Numbered from the stretch's first letter, positions 44,127 to 55,396 are shown. The stretch is 64,000 nt of DNA from JAEUOS01 sp965279115 (GCA_965279115.1 OZ257137.1:496001-560000), one strand, 5' to 3'. Translations and numbers: made by a program. Notes: a model not told the origin generated them from the sequence alone.

Positions 44127-44211
44127 CCTGCGGCCGCGGCGCACGGGCGGCCTGGGGAGCATTTCTTGCTACGATGAACGGCCTGACATCGCCATTCATC
44201 CGGAGCCCGCA

Positions 44212-45204
44212 ATGATCGCCCCATTCCGCAACCTGAAAGCGCTTGCTTCAGTCGCCTTTGGTCTCGCTGCAGCGCTCGCCGCCGGCCCTGCTGCCGCCCA
44301 GGCCTATCCCTCCAAAACCGTCACGCTGGTGGTCTCCTATCCTCCCGGCGGCGACACCGACGCGCTGGCGCGTGTATTCGCCGAGAAGCTCGCGCCGCGC
44401 CTCGGGCAGTCGGTGGTGGTCGAGAACCGCCCCGGCGCCAGCGGCACCATCGGCAACGCCTATGTGGCCAAGGCGCCGCCGGACGGGCACACACTGCTCT
44501 TCACCCCCAACACCATTTCCATCGCCACCCTGGTGCTCAAGGCCGGCACCGGCGCCCAGTACGATGTGCTCGACGCCTTCACGCCCGTGATCCTCGCCGG
44601 CACACAATCGCTGTTCGTGGTCGCCAACAGTTCCGTCGGTGCCGCCAGCATGAAGGACCTGGTGGCGGCCATCAAGGCCGCCCGCGTCACCACCTATGCC
44701 AGCCCGGGCAGCGGGTCGCCGATGCACATTCTCGGCGAGCTCTTCAACAAGTCCGCCGGCGTCAAGATCACCCAGGTGCCGTACAAGGGCAGCGGCCCGG
44801 CGGTGGTTGACATGCTGGGCGGTCATGTGCCGATGATGTACACCACCCTGGGGCCGGTGCTGCAGCACGTCAACGCCGGAAAGATGGTGGTGCTGGGGGT
44901 GGCCGATCCGAAACGCTCCCCGCTCCTGCCGAATGTGCCGACCCTGGCCGAGGCGGGTTTCCGCGACGCCGAGGTCGGTGCATGGCAGGCCTTCATGGGA
45001 CCCAAGGGGCTATCCGCCGAAGTGGTCAGGACCTTGAACGGCCACTTGAACGAGATCCTCAGGATGCCCGATGTGCAATCGCGCATGACCACCCTGGCGC
45101 TGATTCCCGCGGGCGGCGAGGCTGCGCTGGCCGGCCGCGTCAATGCCGCCGACCATGCCCGCTATGCGCGCATCATCAAGGAGTTCGGCATCCAGGCAGA
45201 CTGA
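44212..45204 (+). CDS. Bug/TctC-family periplasmic receptor
   Basis: This is a 330-residue receptor with a signal peptide (FRNLKALASVAFGLAAALAAG, ending AAAQ), the strand AYPSKTVTLVVSYPPGG with the following DTDALAR, and the PDGHTLLFTPN and VPYKGSGPA motifs. GGAG lies six bases ahead of the ATG. It is 85 bp after the DsrE-like gene, probably in a separate transcript, and converges on the addA gene. The ligand is unknown. Confidence 0.92.
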   Translation: MIAPFRNLKALASVAFGLAAALAAGPAAAQAYPSKTVTLVVSYPPGGDTDALARVFAEKLAPRLGQSVVVENRPGASGTIGNAYVAKAPPDGHTLLFTPNTISIATLVLKAGTGAQYDVLDAFTPVILAGTQSLFVVANSSVGAASMKDLVAAIKAARVTTYASPGSGSPMHILGELFNKSAGVKITQVPYKGSGPAVVDMLGGHVPMMYTTLGPVLQHVNAGKMVVLGVADPKRSPLLPNVPTLAEAGFRDAEVGAWQAFMGPKGLSAEVVRTLNGHLNEILRMPDVQSRMTTLALIPAGGEAALAGRVNAADHARYARIIKEFGIQAD

Positions 45205-45218
45205 TCCGGCGGCGGCGC

Positions 45219-48200
45219 TCAGGACGCCGCGACTTCGGCCAACGCAAGCTGCGCCAGGTCGATCAGGGCGCCGCGCAGGACGTGACGCGGGTAGAGCGGG
45301 CGCAACAGGCCGATGTAGTCACGTATCTGCGCATGGTAGGTCGCGAGGTCGCCGCCCAGGGTGCGCTTGTAGTCGAGCACCCACACTTCACTTTCGAACT
45401 CGACCACGCGGTCGAGGCGGCGCGTGCCTTCGAGGCTGACCAGTTCAAACTCGTTGCGCGCGCACGCGAACTGCCCGGGGTCGAAGAAGCGCGCCAGTCC
45501 CGGGGCGCCAAACACCGCCTCGGCACGCGGACGCAGCGCGGCGACCGTCGCCACCGGCACGCCGCTGCGCCGCGCCAATAGCGCATCGTGCGGGGCGCTC
45601 GCGCCGGCATCACGCGCCTGCGCGAGCCATTGCAGGACGGCGTGCAACGCGATGCCTTCCTGCTGCTGCGGCGTCAGCGGCGCGCGACGGGTGCCGATTT
45701 CCAGCGCTGGCAGGGCAGTGCTTTCCGTCACCGGTGCTGCGGTCTTGCGCATGTCCCCGCCGGCAAGATGTGCAATTCCGCCCCATGCCAGCCCCCCCTC
45801 GCCCGTTTCGTCGAACGCGATGCCATGTGCCGCGTTCTGCGCCTCCACCGCGGACCGGATCAGGCCGTACGCCGTGCCGGCCGATGCCTGGCGATTGTCC
45901 GACCCGCTGACGATGAGGCATTGCTGCGCGCGCGTCATCGCCACGTACAGCAGGTTCAGTTCCTCGCGGTCGGCGGCCTCGCGGTCGAGCTGCTGCACGT
46001 CTTCACGGCCGGCACCGATCTCGTCCTTGACGGTGAGCATGGAAAAGTGCGCCGGTGCGTCGGCGCCGGGCGGCCAGTCAATCAGGGGCTCATAAGTCGC
46101 GGAAGTCCCGGGGCCGGCATTGGCGTCGACCAGGCACACGATCGGTGCTTCCAGCCCCTTGGCGCCATGCACGGTCATCATGCGGATGGCATTGCCGGCG
46201 GCATCGGCGTCGGCATCGCCTTCGTCTGGTGCCTCTTCCTCCGGGCCACGCCGCGCAGCCTTGAGTTCTTCCAGAAAGCGCATCAGGCTGGGAAAGCGGC
46301 CGGAATCCTGCGCAAGCGCCAATGCGATGAAGGCATCGAGATTGGCCAGCACCCGCGCCACCATGGCCGGCGGAACATGTGCCGCGTAGCGCTCGCGCAG
46401 CGCGGCCTGATGGTAGATGCGGTCCAGCAGGTCGTGCACCGGCAACGTATCGGCAGCGGCCTGCCAGACACCGAGCAGTTCGCGCGCACGCGCCAGCGCC
46501 ACTGATGGCTCGGCAAGTGCCTGCATGCGGCTCCACCATGGCTCGCCGCGCGGGCCGGCCCCGGCCAGCATGATCAGGTCGTCATCGGTGGCGCCAAAAA
46601 CCGGGCTCTTCAAGGCATGCGCAAGCTTCAGGTCGTCGCGCGGGCTGGCGATGAAACCCAGCAAGGCCACCAGGTCCTGCGCCTCCAGCGTGTCCAGAAG
46701 GCCGCCGCCGCGCGCGCTGGCGAACGGCATGCCCGCCTCGCGCAGGGCAGCCTCGATTTCCACGAAGGCGCGCTTGCGACGCGCGAGCACCAGCACATCG
46801 TCGAATCCTGCGGGTCGCGTGACGAGTGCGTTTCCCGCCATTTCGCGGACCTGCATGCCGCCCACCAGTTCGGCAAGGCGGCGCGCGAGCGCACGCCCTT
46901 CCTCCAGACGGCGCACATCCCGATCATCGTCGCGCGGCTCGGAGAGCGGGTCGCGCAACCCGGCGCTCGGTGGTGTCGCCTTGCCCGCGGCGCGTTCGAT
47001 CAGGGGCAACACCTCCACGCGGCCCGGCAGCAAGGTCTGCTCGGTGGTCTGCGGGACAAAGTGCCCGAATCCGGCCAGGCCATCAAAAACCCGATTGACG
47101 ATCTCTACCACCGCCAGCGCGTTGCGGCGGGTGTGGTTTTGCTCCACCCGCCTGGCGTCCCAATCGGCCACCAGCCAGTCGCCGGCGGCACTGAACAGGC
47201 GCGCGTCGGCGCGCCGAAACCGGTAGATCGATTGCTTGGGGTCGCCCACCATCAGAACGGTCGGACGACTCCCGTCCGCGCCGTAGGCCGCCAGCCAGCC
47301 GCGCAAGGCCGCCCATTGCAACGGGTTGGTGTCCTGGAACTCGTCAAGCAATACATGCCGGTAACGCGAGTCCAGGCGCGCATGCAGGTAGGAGGCATGT
47401 TCCTCGTCGGCCAGGAGCGAGGCGGCCAGCCATTCCACGTCGGTGAAATCGACCATCGCGCGGGCATGCTTGACCGCCTGGTAGGTTTCAACCAGCGCGC
47501 ATCCGCACACGAAAAGGTCGGCATTGATCCGGCAGATGCGCTGGTGCAACAGCGCCATGCGCGCCTGCTGGAAACGCGTGAACAGGCGCTGGTGCAGTTC
47601 AAGGAAGCGATCTTCTCCCGCGGGCCCGAGCCGTTTCGCCTGCGCATCCGATGCCTTGCGGATGCGCAGTTCACCTTTCCCGGTCACGAAAAGATCGCCA
47701 ACCTCCAGGAAGCCCGCATCGTCATGAATCCCGCGCTCCAGGGTCGTGATGAGCGCGGCGCCCTTGAGCTTGTCGGATGCCGTATTCGCGCACAACAAAC
47801 TCGCGTAGGCCTCGAGTTCCACGTGGCTGGAAACAAAGAAGTCCGCCGCGGGATCCGCCTCGAGATCGCAGTTGAGTTCAGCGCGCAGGCGTGCCGCCGC
47901 CCAGCCCGCCGCGTCCGCCCGGCCGCGCGTGAATGCCCACCACTCGGCGCGCCGGGCCACGAAGGCGAAGAGCGCGGTTCGCGCATTGGAAAGCCCGATC
48001 TCGTCGAGCAGGCGGGCGAAGGCCAGCGCGACTTCAGCTTGCGGGGCCCGCCCCATCGCGGCGGCCAGTCGTTGCCAGGCCTCGGCGGCGAGCGCGCCGG
48101 TTTTTTCGGCCAGCACGGCGCCATGCGGCACGCTTGCGGATACGCCGTCGAGCGCCGCGGCGCCCGGCGGACTCAGGGGTGCGAGCGAGACCAGGCGCAG

Positions 48201-48569
48201 GAACCAGCCATGGAAGGTGTCGATCGCGATCGGCGGCTGCGCCGTCAGAACCTCCTCCTGCAACATGCGCGCGCGCGGCAGCATCGCGCGTGCGGCCGAC
48301 TCCCCCGCGCCGCGCTGGCGCAGAAATGCCAGCACCTCATCCTCATCGGCGTCGGCAAGGATCGCCAGCCAGGCCTCCAGGCGAGCGCGCATTTCCTGCG
48401 CCGCCTTGCGGGTGAAGGTCAGCGCCAGGATCGATCCGGGCGCCGCGCCGGCCAGCAACAGACGCAACATGCGCGAGGCCAGCAACCAGGTCTTGCCGCT
48501 GCCCGCGCACGCCTCCACCACGCATGAGGCCAAGGGATCGAGCGCGGGACTGGATGCCGGCTCAGTCAT
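45219..48569 (-). CDS. addA: AddA-type helicase-nuclease subunit
   Basis: This 1116-residue UvrD/Rep-family helicase has a C-terminal nuclease. Walker A is at residues 23-27 (GSGKT), motif Ia reads TFTRKAAQEM, motif II reads LLDEFQDTNPLQW, and MVGDPKQSIYRFRRAD follows. The RecB-like nuclease motif is LDYKR with D1066 and K1068. With AddB it resects double-strand breaks for RecA, in place of RecBCD. ATG 48569 overlaps the addB stop by 8 bp, so the subunits are made together. All catalytic motifs look intact. Confidence 0.93.
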   Translation of the reverse strand: MTEPASSPALDPLASCVVEACAGSGKTWLLASRMLRLLLAGAAPGSILALTFTRKAAQEMRARLEAWLAILADADEDEVLAFLRQRGAGESAARAMLPRARMLQEEVLTAQPPIAIDTFHGWFLRLVSLAPLSPPGAAALDGVSASVPHGAVLAEKTGALAAEAWQRLAAAMGRAPQAEVALAFARLLDEIGLSNARTALFAFVARRAEWWAFTRGRADAAGWAAARLRAELNCDLEADPAADFFVSSHVELEAYASLLCANTASDKLKGAALITTLERGIHDDAGFLEVGDLFVTGKGELRIRKASDAQAKRLGPAGEDRFLELHQRLFTRFQQARMALLHQRICRINADLFVCGCALVETYQAVKHARAMVDFTDVEWLAASLLADEEHASYLHARLDSRYRHVLLDEFQDTNPLQWAALRGWLAAYGADGSRPTVLMVGDPKQSIYRFRRADARLFSAAGDWLVADWDARRVEQNHTRRNALAVVEIVNRVFDGLAGFGHFVPQTTEQTLLPGRVEVLPLIERAAGKATPPSAGLRDPLSEPRDDDRDVRRLEEGRALARRLAELVGGMQVREMAGNALVTRPAGFDDVLVLARRKRAFVEIEAALREAGMPFASARGGGLLDTLEAQDLVALLGFIASPRDDLKLAHALKSPVFGATDDDLIMLAGAGPRGEPWWSRMQALAEPSVALARARELLGVWQAAADTLPVHDLLDRIYHQAALRERYAAHVPPAMVARVLANLDAFIALALAQDSGRFPSLMRFLEELKAARRGPEEEAPDEGDADADAAGNAIRMMTVHGAKGLEAPIVCLVDANAGPGTSATYEPLIDWPPGADAPAHFSMLTVKDEIGAGREDVQQLDREAADREELNLLYVAMTRAQQCLIVSGSDNRQASAGTAYGLIRSAVEAQNAAHGIAFDETGEGGLAWGGIAHLAGGDMRKTAAPVTESTALPALEIGTRRAPLTPQQQEGIALHAVLQWLAQARDAGASAPHDALLARRSGVPVATVAALRPRAEAVFGAPGLARFFDPGQFACARNEFELVSLEGTRRLDRVVEFESEVWVLDYKRTLGGDLATYHAQIRDYIGLLRPLYPRHVLRGALIDLAQLALAEVAAS

Positions 48570-51267
48570 CGCCCGCTTCCGTTGCCGCCCAATGGTCACG
48601 CCGGCACAGGCCGCGCATTTCGCACCAGCCGCACACGCCGTCCGGCGCGTTGGCCGGAAGGCCGGCGCCGGCATCGATGCCATCCACCAGGGCAAGCAGG
48701 CGGCGCCGCTCGTCCTGCGGCAGGTGCGCCGGGTTGGCGGCCACGCTGCCAATGGCTCGACCATCGACCGCCACGAACGCGGCCTGCGCCGTGCCGCCGG
48801 CAGGGTGCAGCAGGCAGTACGCGGCCAGTTGCACGTCCTCCCCGGGTTCGGCCACCTTGCGCTTGAGCGCGCTCAGGTCCTGGGTCTTGTAGTCGAGGAT
48901 TTCGAGTTCACCCCCACGCCCGGTATCGATGCGGTCGAGCCGGCCGCGCAGGCGGAATTCGCGGCCTGATGCGGGCGTCAGCGGCAGCTCGGCATTGATT
49001 TCGCCGGCTTGCCAGTGCCAGCCATTGCGCTCGCGGTCGATCTGCCATGCGATGTAGGCATCGGCCAGCGCAACCCAGCGGCGTTTCCAGCCAAGCGACA
49101 GAAAGTTGAATTCGATGGCCGGCGCGAACACCGCATCGGCCAGGCGATGAAACTCGGTCTGCAGGACATCGTGCGCCACACCGGAAAACACCGGAAAACG
49201 CGCATGCAGCCGGTTCAGGAGGTCGTGCACCCATCGGCCATAGTCACTCTTTTCAAACTCCTCGCGCACTTCGTCGGCCTCGTTCAAGGCCAGCATGTGA
49301 CGTGCGAAAAACTGGTAGGGGCAGGCGATCAGGCTCGCATAGGCGCTGACCGACATGGCGGCCGGCCGCAGCTTCGAAGCGGGCGGCGCCGGCATGACGA
49401 CCCGCCGGCGCAGTGCTTCCGGCACATCAACCGGCGGCAGCGGCGCCGGCTGGATCAGGCCCGCATGCCCGGCGGAGCGCGCGAGCACGTCAAGCCGGAC
49501 AAACCAGGGCGAAAGCGGCTGCGGCTCGCCCGCACTGCCGGCTTGCCAGGTCGCGCAGAATTCTCCGGCGTGCCCGATCAGCATGCCCAGGCCGTCGCGC
49601 AGCTCGGCCGCCTGCTGATCAAGCGTGGTCAGCCCCAACTGGGACCGCAGCCGGGCCGCGAAAAGGGGGCCGGGGTCACGCTCCGCGCCCAGGTGTGCTT
49701 CCCCGGCACCGAGCAAGAGCGTGGCTTCGAAGCGCCGCAACCCGGCGCGCTTGAGCGAGGTCATCACCACCGGACTGTCGATGGCGCTGTCGCGGAACGA
49801 GGCGGACTCCAGTTCAGACGCGAAGAAGTCGCGCCACGAGGCCAGCGCCTGCGCCGCACCGCCGCCAAGCTGCTCGCGCAAATTGCGCACAAGGTCCAGC
49901 AGGAGCACGCCCGCGGCATCGGCCGCCAGCGCGTCGACAGCACCGAGCGCAGCGAGGGTTTCCTGCAACAGGTCGAACCATTCGTCGAGCGCGACGGCCC
50001 GGCGCGTCCACGGCCTGGCCGCCATCTCGATGCGTTCGACGAGTTCGATCGCAAGAGGGTCGGGATCGGTCGCGCGTTCCAGGGCATGGCGCACCGGCCC
50101 GAGGCCACCCTGGACGTTGTTGTCGCGGATCGCCGCTTCAATCGAGGCGCGCGCGCGCGCCAGTTGCGTGCGGTCGATGTCAGAAAACACGAACGGCGAG
50201 CGCAACCAGTCCTGCAGGTCGCGCTGATGAAAATTGCCGCTGACCGCATCGACCCAGCGCATCGCACAGGTGGCCGCGCTGGTCGTTGAAAGCTTCCAGC
50301 CGGCCTCATCGGCCAGCAACACACCTGCGCGCTCAAGCAGGGCCCGGACCCGCCGCGCCACCACGCGATCGGCGGCCACCAGCGCGATGGCGCGCTTGCC
50401 GGCGGCAAGCCAGGTGCGCACTTGTTGGACCGCTGCAACCGCTTCCGCTTCCAGGCTGGGCGCCCGCATTACCTTCACGCACCGAAACAAGGCGAGGTCG
50501 GCTTCAGTCGCGGTGGCGGCGCGCACCAGTGGCGGATCAACTATTGAAAGTGGCCAGGCCATCTCGAGAGCCGGCAACAGCCTGGCGTAACCGGTGATGG
50601 TCACCGGCACCCCTGACAGCATGGCGAGAAAGGCCGTTGATTCCACATCAAGCGTAGCGCCGGTACGCCCCGCCACCCACAGGACCGGGCCGGGGAGTGC
50701 GCGTACCGCGGCGGATATCATCATCCGGCGCGCCAGGCCCGGATCGAGACTTGCGCCCCTGGCCGGGCGTGCATAGGCGCGCCAGACTTCATAGACCAGC
50801 CGGGCCTCGGGCTCGGCAACCCGTGCGCCGCGTCCGCGATAGTGCGCCTCGATCAGGCGCAGGAAACCCTTTTCGTCGGGCGGTTCCGGCAAGGTCGCGG
50901 AAAGCTCGTCGGCGAGCGTGAGGATGGCGCGGCACGAATCCCATTGCGGCGCTCCCGCGAACCAGCCGCGCGCGGCCAGCAAGCGGTGCAGGTCGGCCAG
51001 GCGGCGCGCCCGCGGCACCACCGGCTGCGCCAGCGTCGCTTCATCGATCAGGGACTCGAGCGTGGCGATGCGCGGCGGCACGACGGTTGCAAACCCGTGT
51101 TTCGCCCCCGCTGCCGCGATGGCAAGACGCAGGCCGGGCGCCACGGCCTGCGACGGCACCACCACCGTCAGCCCGGCAAGGTCCGCAGCCGGGACGGCCT
51201 CGAATGCCAGCCCGGCGGCATGCGCAAGCAGGTCTTCTCCGGGCGGGCACAAACGAAGCAAAGGCAT
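48562..51267 (-). CDS. addB: AddB-type nuclease subunit with iron-sulfur cysteines
   Basis: This 901-residue partner of AddA has an inactive helicase-like N-terminal part with no Walker A. Its C-terminal PD-(D/E)XK nuclease has D792-Y-K794 in LDYKTQ, preceded by GRLDRID. Cysteines C649 (ACPYQF), C879, C882 and C888 (CGWCEMRGLC) fit the AddB [4Fe-4S] site that braces the nuclease domain. The length is shorter than Bacillus AddB but suits proteobacterial forms. ATG 51267 starts MPLLRLCPPGED, and the frame upstream is intergenic. It is divergent from trxA. Confidence 0.9.
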   Translation of the reverse strand: MPLLRLCPPGEDLLAHAAGLAFEAVPAADLAGLTVVVPSQAVAPGLRLAIAAAGAKHGFATVVPPRIATLESLIDEATLAQPVVPRARRLADLHRLLAARGWFAGAPQWDSCRAILTLADELSATLPEPPDEKGFLRLIEAHYRGRGARVAEPEARLVYEVWRAYARPARGASLDPGLARRMMISAAVRALPGPVLWVAGRTGATLDVESTAFLAMLSGVPVTITGYARLLPALEMAWPLSIVDPPLVRAATATEADLALFRCVKVMRAPSLEAEAVAAVQQVRTWLAAGKRAIALVAADRVVARRVRALLERAGVLLADEAGWKLSTTSAATCAMRWVDAVSGNFHQRDLQDWLRSPFVFSDIDRTQLARARASIEAAIRDNNVQGGLGPVRHALERATDPDPLAIELVERIEMAARPWTRRAVALDEWFDLLQETLAALGAVDALAADAAGVLLLDLVRNLREQLGGGAAQALASWRDFFASELESASFRDSAIDSPVVMTSLKRAGLRRFEATLLLGAGEAHLGAERDPGPLFAARLRSQLGLTTLDQQAAELRDGLGMLIGHAGEFCATWQAGSAGEPQPLSPWFVRLDVLARSAGHAGLIQPAPLPPVDVPEALRRRVVMPAPPASKLRPAAMSVSAYASLIACPYQFFARHMLALNEADEVREEFEKSDYGRWVHDLLNRLHARFPVFSGVAHDVLQTEFHRLADAVFAPAIEFNFLSLGWKRRWVALADAYIAWQIDRERNGWHWQAGEINAELPLTPASGREFRLRGRLDRIDTGRGGELEILDYKTQDLSALKRKVAEPGEDVQLAAYCLLHPAGGTAQAAFVAVDGRAIGSVAANPAHLPQDERRRLLALVDGIDAGAGLPANAPDGVCGWCEMRGLCRRDHWAATEAGDD

Positions 51268-51444
51268 CAGGCTGGCGGCCGTGGAAGTGGAAACGTTCTG
51301 AACGAAGGCGAAAAACCCGGGCCGATTCCGCCTGAACTTGAAAATCCGCGGCGCCGCCCAACATGGCAAAAACGGCCACGCCAACGCAGGTGTCCGCTTT
51401 TTGTTAGCATTATCCGACCAAACCAACCGAACCCCGGAGTTTTC

Positions 51445-51771
51445 ATGAGTGCCAACATCGCACACGTTACCGATGCCAGCTTTGAAGCCGACGTGCTCAA
51501 GGCAGATGCCCCTGTTCTGGTGGATTACTGGGCCGAGTGGTGCGGCCCGTGCAAGATGGTGGCCCCGGTGCTCGAGGATATCGCCAAGGACTATTCCGGC
51601 AAGCTGAAAATCGCCAAGATGGATGTCGACGCCAACCAGGAAGTCCCGGCCAAGCACAACATCCGCGGCATTCCGACCCTGATGCTGTTCAAGGGCGGCC
51701 AGGTCGTGGCCACCAAGGTGGGCGCCATGTCGAAATCGCAACTGACGGCATTTCTCGACAGCCACCTGTAG
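51445..51771 (+). CDS. trxA: thioredoxin 1
   Basis: This 108-residue thioredoxin has the WCGPC active site in YWAEWCGPCKM and the cis-proline segment GIPTLMLF. It reduces disulfides in the cytoplasm, including those of ribonucleotide reductase and PAPS reductase. CGGAG lies ahead of the ATG. It is followed by a strong hairpin terminator and then rho, an order shared with E. coli. Confidence 0.96.
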   Translation: MSANIAHVTDASFEADVLKADAPVLVDYWAEWCGPCKMVAPVLEDIAKDYSGKLKIAKMDVDANQEVPAKHNIRGIPTLMLFKGGQVVATKVGAMSKSQLTAFLDSHL

Positions 51772-51797
51772 GACGAACGGCAGACCCGAATACCGGC

Positions 51798-51830
51798 AAG
51801 GACCCGCAGCGCGAGTCCTTGTTGTTTTTT
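51798..51830 (+). terminator. rho-independent terminator of trxA
   Basis: A 23-base hairpin (AAGGAC paired with GTCCTT, one mismatch, three more pairs, AGC loop) is followed by GTTGTTTTTT. It lies 27 bp after the trxA stop. Confidence 0.85.
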
Positions 51831-51842
51831 GACAACTGACAA

Positions 51843-51871
51843 TTGACACATTGAGCTTCAGGCCTTAACCT
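51843..51871 (+). promoter_or_regulatory. rho: candidate rho promoter
   Basis: TTGACA, a perfect -35, is followed after 17 bp by TAACCT, a weak -10. It would give a leader of about 170 bases ahead of rho, and long leaders are usual for this autoregulated gene. Confidence 0.45.
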
Positions 51872-52047
51872 CACCTCGTCTCATACCGTCCGTGCTTTGA
51901 GAAAAGCTTCGGACGCGACCCAAAAAAGCAGTTGATTGTGCCGGCGCGGTTTGCCGGTTTTCTCCGGTTTCATTCCCATCCGAAGTCCAGCGGCAGCCAA
52001 CGCCGCCAGCTCGCGCACATGCGCATCCCCTGAGCCCATCGCAAGTC

Positions 52048-53307
<1,260 letters not shown>

Positions 53308-53333
53308 GGGCGCGCCGCAGACAGGCTAAGCCT

Positions 53334-53361
53334 TTGCCTAAAAAGGTTTTTCCGCTATAAT
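53334..53361 (+). promoter_or_regulatory. rpmE: rpmE promoter
   Basis: TTGCCT and a perfect TATAAT are separated by 16 bp in an AT-rich stretch between rho and rpmE. It is the best sigma-70 match I found in the window. The start site would be about 80 bases ahead of the rpmE ATG. Confidence 0.75.
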
Positions 53362-53446
53362 TTAAGGCTTTCCACCCTTCGCGAACCCTTGCCAATGTCC
53401 GGAATCCCCGGGCCGCAGGAAACCGCGATTTCATCCAAGGCACATC

Positions 53447-53665
53447 ATGAAAACCGGCATTCACCCCGATTACAAGGACGTCGAAGTCACCTGCTCGGCG
53501 TGCGGCAACAAGTTCACCACCCGCTCCACCGTCGGCAAGCCGCTCGGCGTCGAGGTTTGCGCGAATTGCCACCCTTTCTATACCGGCAAGCAGCGTATCG
53601 TCGATACCGCCGGCCGTGTCGAGAAATTCCGCCAGAAATACGCGACCGCCAAGAAGGCCGCCTGA
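53447..53665 (+). CDS. rpmE: ribosomal protein bL31, zinc-binding form
   Basis: This 72-residue protein starts MKTGIHPDYKDVEVTCSACGN. The four cysteines of the zinc-binding form (CSAC and CANC) are present, which distinguishes it from the zinc-free paralogue RpmE2. It sits on the large subunit and bridges to the small one. AAGG lies nine bases ahead of the ATG. Confidence 0.96.
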   Translation: MKTGIHPDYKDVEVTCSACGNKFTTRSTVGKPLGVEVCANCHPFYTGKQRIVDTAGRVEKFRQKYATAKKAA

Positions 53666-53681
53666 TCCGGCTGTGCAGCAG

Positions 53682-53709
53682 AAAAAAGGCAGCCTAGGCT
53701 GCCTTTTTT
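53682..53709. terminator. perfect palindromic terminator after rpmE
   Basis: A 28-bp perfect palindrome runs from six A to six T with GGCAGCC and GGCTGCC arms around it. It can terminate transcription on either strand, and it lies 17 bp after the rpmE stop. Confidence 0.9.
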
Positions 53710-53743
53710 ATTGACCGGTCGCCATCCCCCCATCCTTGCCCAC

Positions 53744-55396
53744 ATGACCGCCGAAGCCCGGTCGTTCTCGCGCCTGCGGGTACCCGTTCCCCTGCCCTCG
53801 CCCTGGTTCTGGGGCCTGGTGGTGCTGTATGTGTTGCTCGGCCTGGTCGGACACGACCCCTGGAAGAGCGACGATGCCATCGGCTTCGGCATCGCCTGGT
53901 CGATGGCCAACGGTCCCGCCGCCGCATGGCTGGTGCCCGCGGTGGGCGGCCAGATGGTGGCCGAGGAAGGGCCGCTGGCGTTCTGGCTGGCCGCCATTTT
54001 CATCAAGCTCCTGGGGGGCGTACTGCAACCCCACGATGCCGCCCGGATGGCAACGGCCGTCTGGATGTCCGCGGCGATCATCGGTGTGCATCGCGCCGCA
54101 CGCGAACTCGACGGCGAGGCGGCCGGGCGCATGGCCGTGCTCGCGCTACTGGCCAGCCTCGGCCTGCTCGCACGTTCGCATGAAATCTCCGCGGAACCGG
54201 CGGCGCTGGCCGGATGGGCCTGGATCCTGTGGGCCCTTTCCCTGCGCCAGGGCGGCGCGCGTGCGTTCGCAGTGATGCTGGCAGGCGCGGCCGCGCTGCT
54301 GCTGGCACGCGGCCATGCACCTGCCATCCCTGCCCTGCTCGCGGCGGCGGCATGGATAGGCGTGCTGGTGTGGCGCGGCGAAACCGCGCGGGCGATAGGG
54401 TGCGGGGCGGGTGTGCTCGCGGGCGCGGCAGCCTATGTGGGATGGTGGTGGCTGGCTTCCGCGAACAATGCCTTCGCGACCGCCCACGCGGCGTGGCAGC
54501 ATGCCCAACTGGGCTTTCCCGAAGCGGCCGGATGGCGCTACTACGCCAAGACCCTGCCGTGGTTCACCTTTCCCGCCTGGCCGGTGGCACTGTGGTGGCT
54601 GACAAAGCGCCGGCCACCCAAGCTGCTCGATGTCCACCCGATCCCGCTGGTGCAGCCCCTGCCGCTGTTCGCCACCTGCGTGATGCTGGCGTCGCTGGGC
54701 TGGTCCGCGCACGCCACCGATGCCGTCCTGCTGCCGCTCCTGCCGCCGCTCGCCCTGCTGATCGCGCCCGGCCTTGGCTTCATGCGGCGCGGGCAGGCCG
54801 CCCTGATCGACTGGTTCGGACGCATCACGTTCAGTCTGGTGGCGGGCCTGATTTGGCTGGGCTACGCCGCCTTGGTGACCGGCTGGCCACCGCGCATCGC
54901 CGCCAACTTCGCGCGGCTCGAGCCTGGCTTTGTGGCGCAGGCGCACTGGGGCAATTTCGCGATTGCCCTGGCCGCCTCACTGGCCTGGATCCTGGTGGTG
55001 GCGCGCAGCGAACGCACGCCCCTGCGCGGCATCGTCCACTGGTGCTACGGCACCACTTTCGTCTGGCTGCTGCTGATGACGCTGTGGCTGCCCTGGATCG
55101 ACTATGGGCGCAGCTATAGGCCGGTGGCCCTGTCGCTGAAGGCGGCGATGACCGCACGCCAGGGCGGCACCGCCGCCTGCGTGCGGGCCGCGCCGCTCGG
55201 GTTGGCCGAACGCGCCTCGTTCGCCTACTTCGCCGGCATCCGCTTCGGCGAAATGACGGAGAATTGCGCATGGCTTCTCGTGCAGGGCACACGCTCGGAT
55301 GGTGCCCGCACTCCGAGCGGATCGCGCCTGGTCTGGGAAGGCAACCGCCCCGGTGACCGCAGCGAACGTTTCCGCCTATATCAGAGGATCAAATGA
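53744..55396 (+). CDS. GT39/ArnT-like membrane glycosyltransferase
   Basis: This 550-residue membrane protein has about eleven to twelve helices. The first periplasmic loop carries the acidic motif HDPWKSDDAIGFGIAW, as in ArnT and PMT-type enzymes that use lipid-linked sugars. The C-terminal 150 residues form a soluble periplasmic domain. It would transfer a sugar to lipid A, another lipid or a protein. ATG 53744 is used; a TTG at 53711 in the same frame lies inside the terminator area. Its stop overlaps the pgi start by four bases, an unusual pairing. Confidence 0.8.
   Translation: MTAEARSFSRLRVPVPLPSPWFWGLVVLYVLLGLVGHDPWKSDDAIGFGIAWSMANGPAAAWLVPAVGGQMVAEEGPLAFWLAAIFIKLLGGVLQPHDAARMATAVWMSAAIIGVHRAARELDGEAAGRMAVLALLASLGLLARSHEISAEPAALAGWAWILWALSLRQGGARAFAVMLAGAAALLLARGHAPAIPALLAAAAWIGVLVWRGETARAIGCGAGVLAGAAAYVGWWWLASANNAFATAHAAWQHAQLGFPEAAGWRYYAKTLPWFTFPAWPVALWWLTKRRPPKLLDVHPIPLVQPLPLFATCVMLASLGWSAHATDAVLLPLLPPLALLIAPGLGFMRRGQAALIDWFGRITFSLVAGLIWLGYAALVTGWPPRIAANFARLEPGFVAQAHWGNFAIALAASLAWILVVARSERTPLRGIVHWCYGTTFVWLLLMTLWLPWIDYGRSYRPVALSLKAAMTARQGGTAACVRAAPLGLAERASFAYFAGIRFGEMTENCAWLLVQGTRSDGARTPSGSRLVWEGNRPGDRSERFRLYQRIK

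Noticed and set aside
46617..48527. Open frame of 636 codons on the plus strand
   Set aside because: It is antisense to addA, whose helicase motifs are intact. The composition is typical of a shadow frame.
53331..53352. Small hairpin with T-run as a terminator of rho
   Set aside because: The stem is only about five A/T-rich pairs, and the sequence is better explained as the rpmE promoter.
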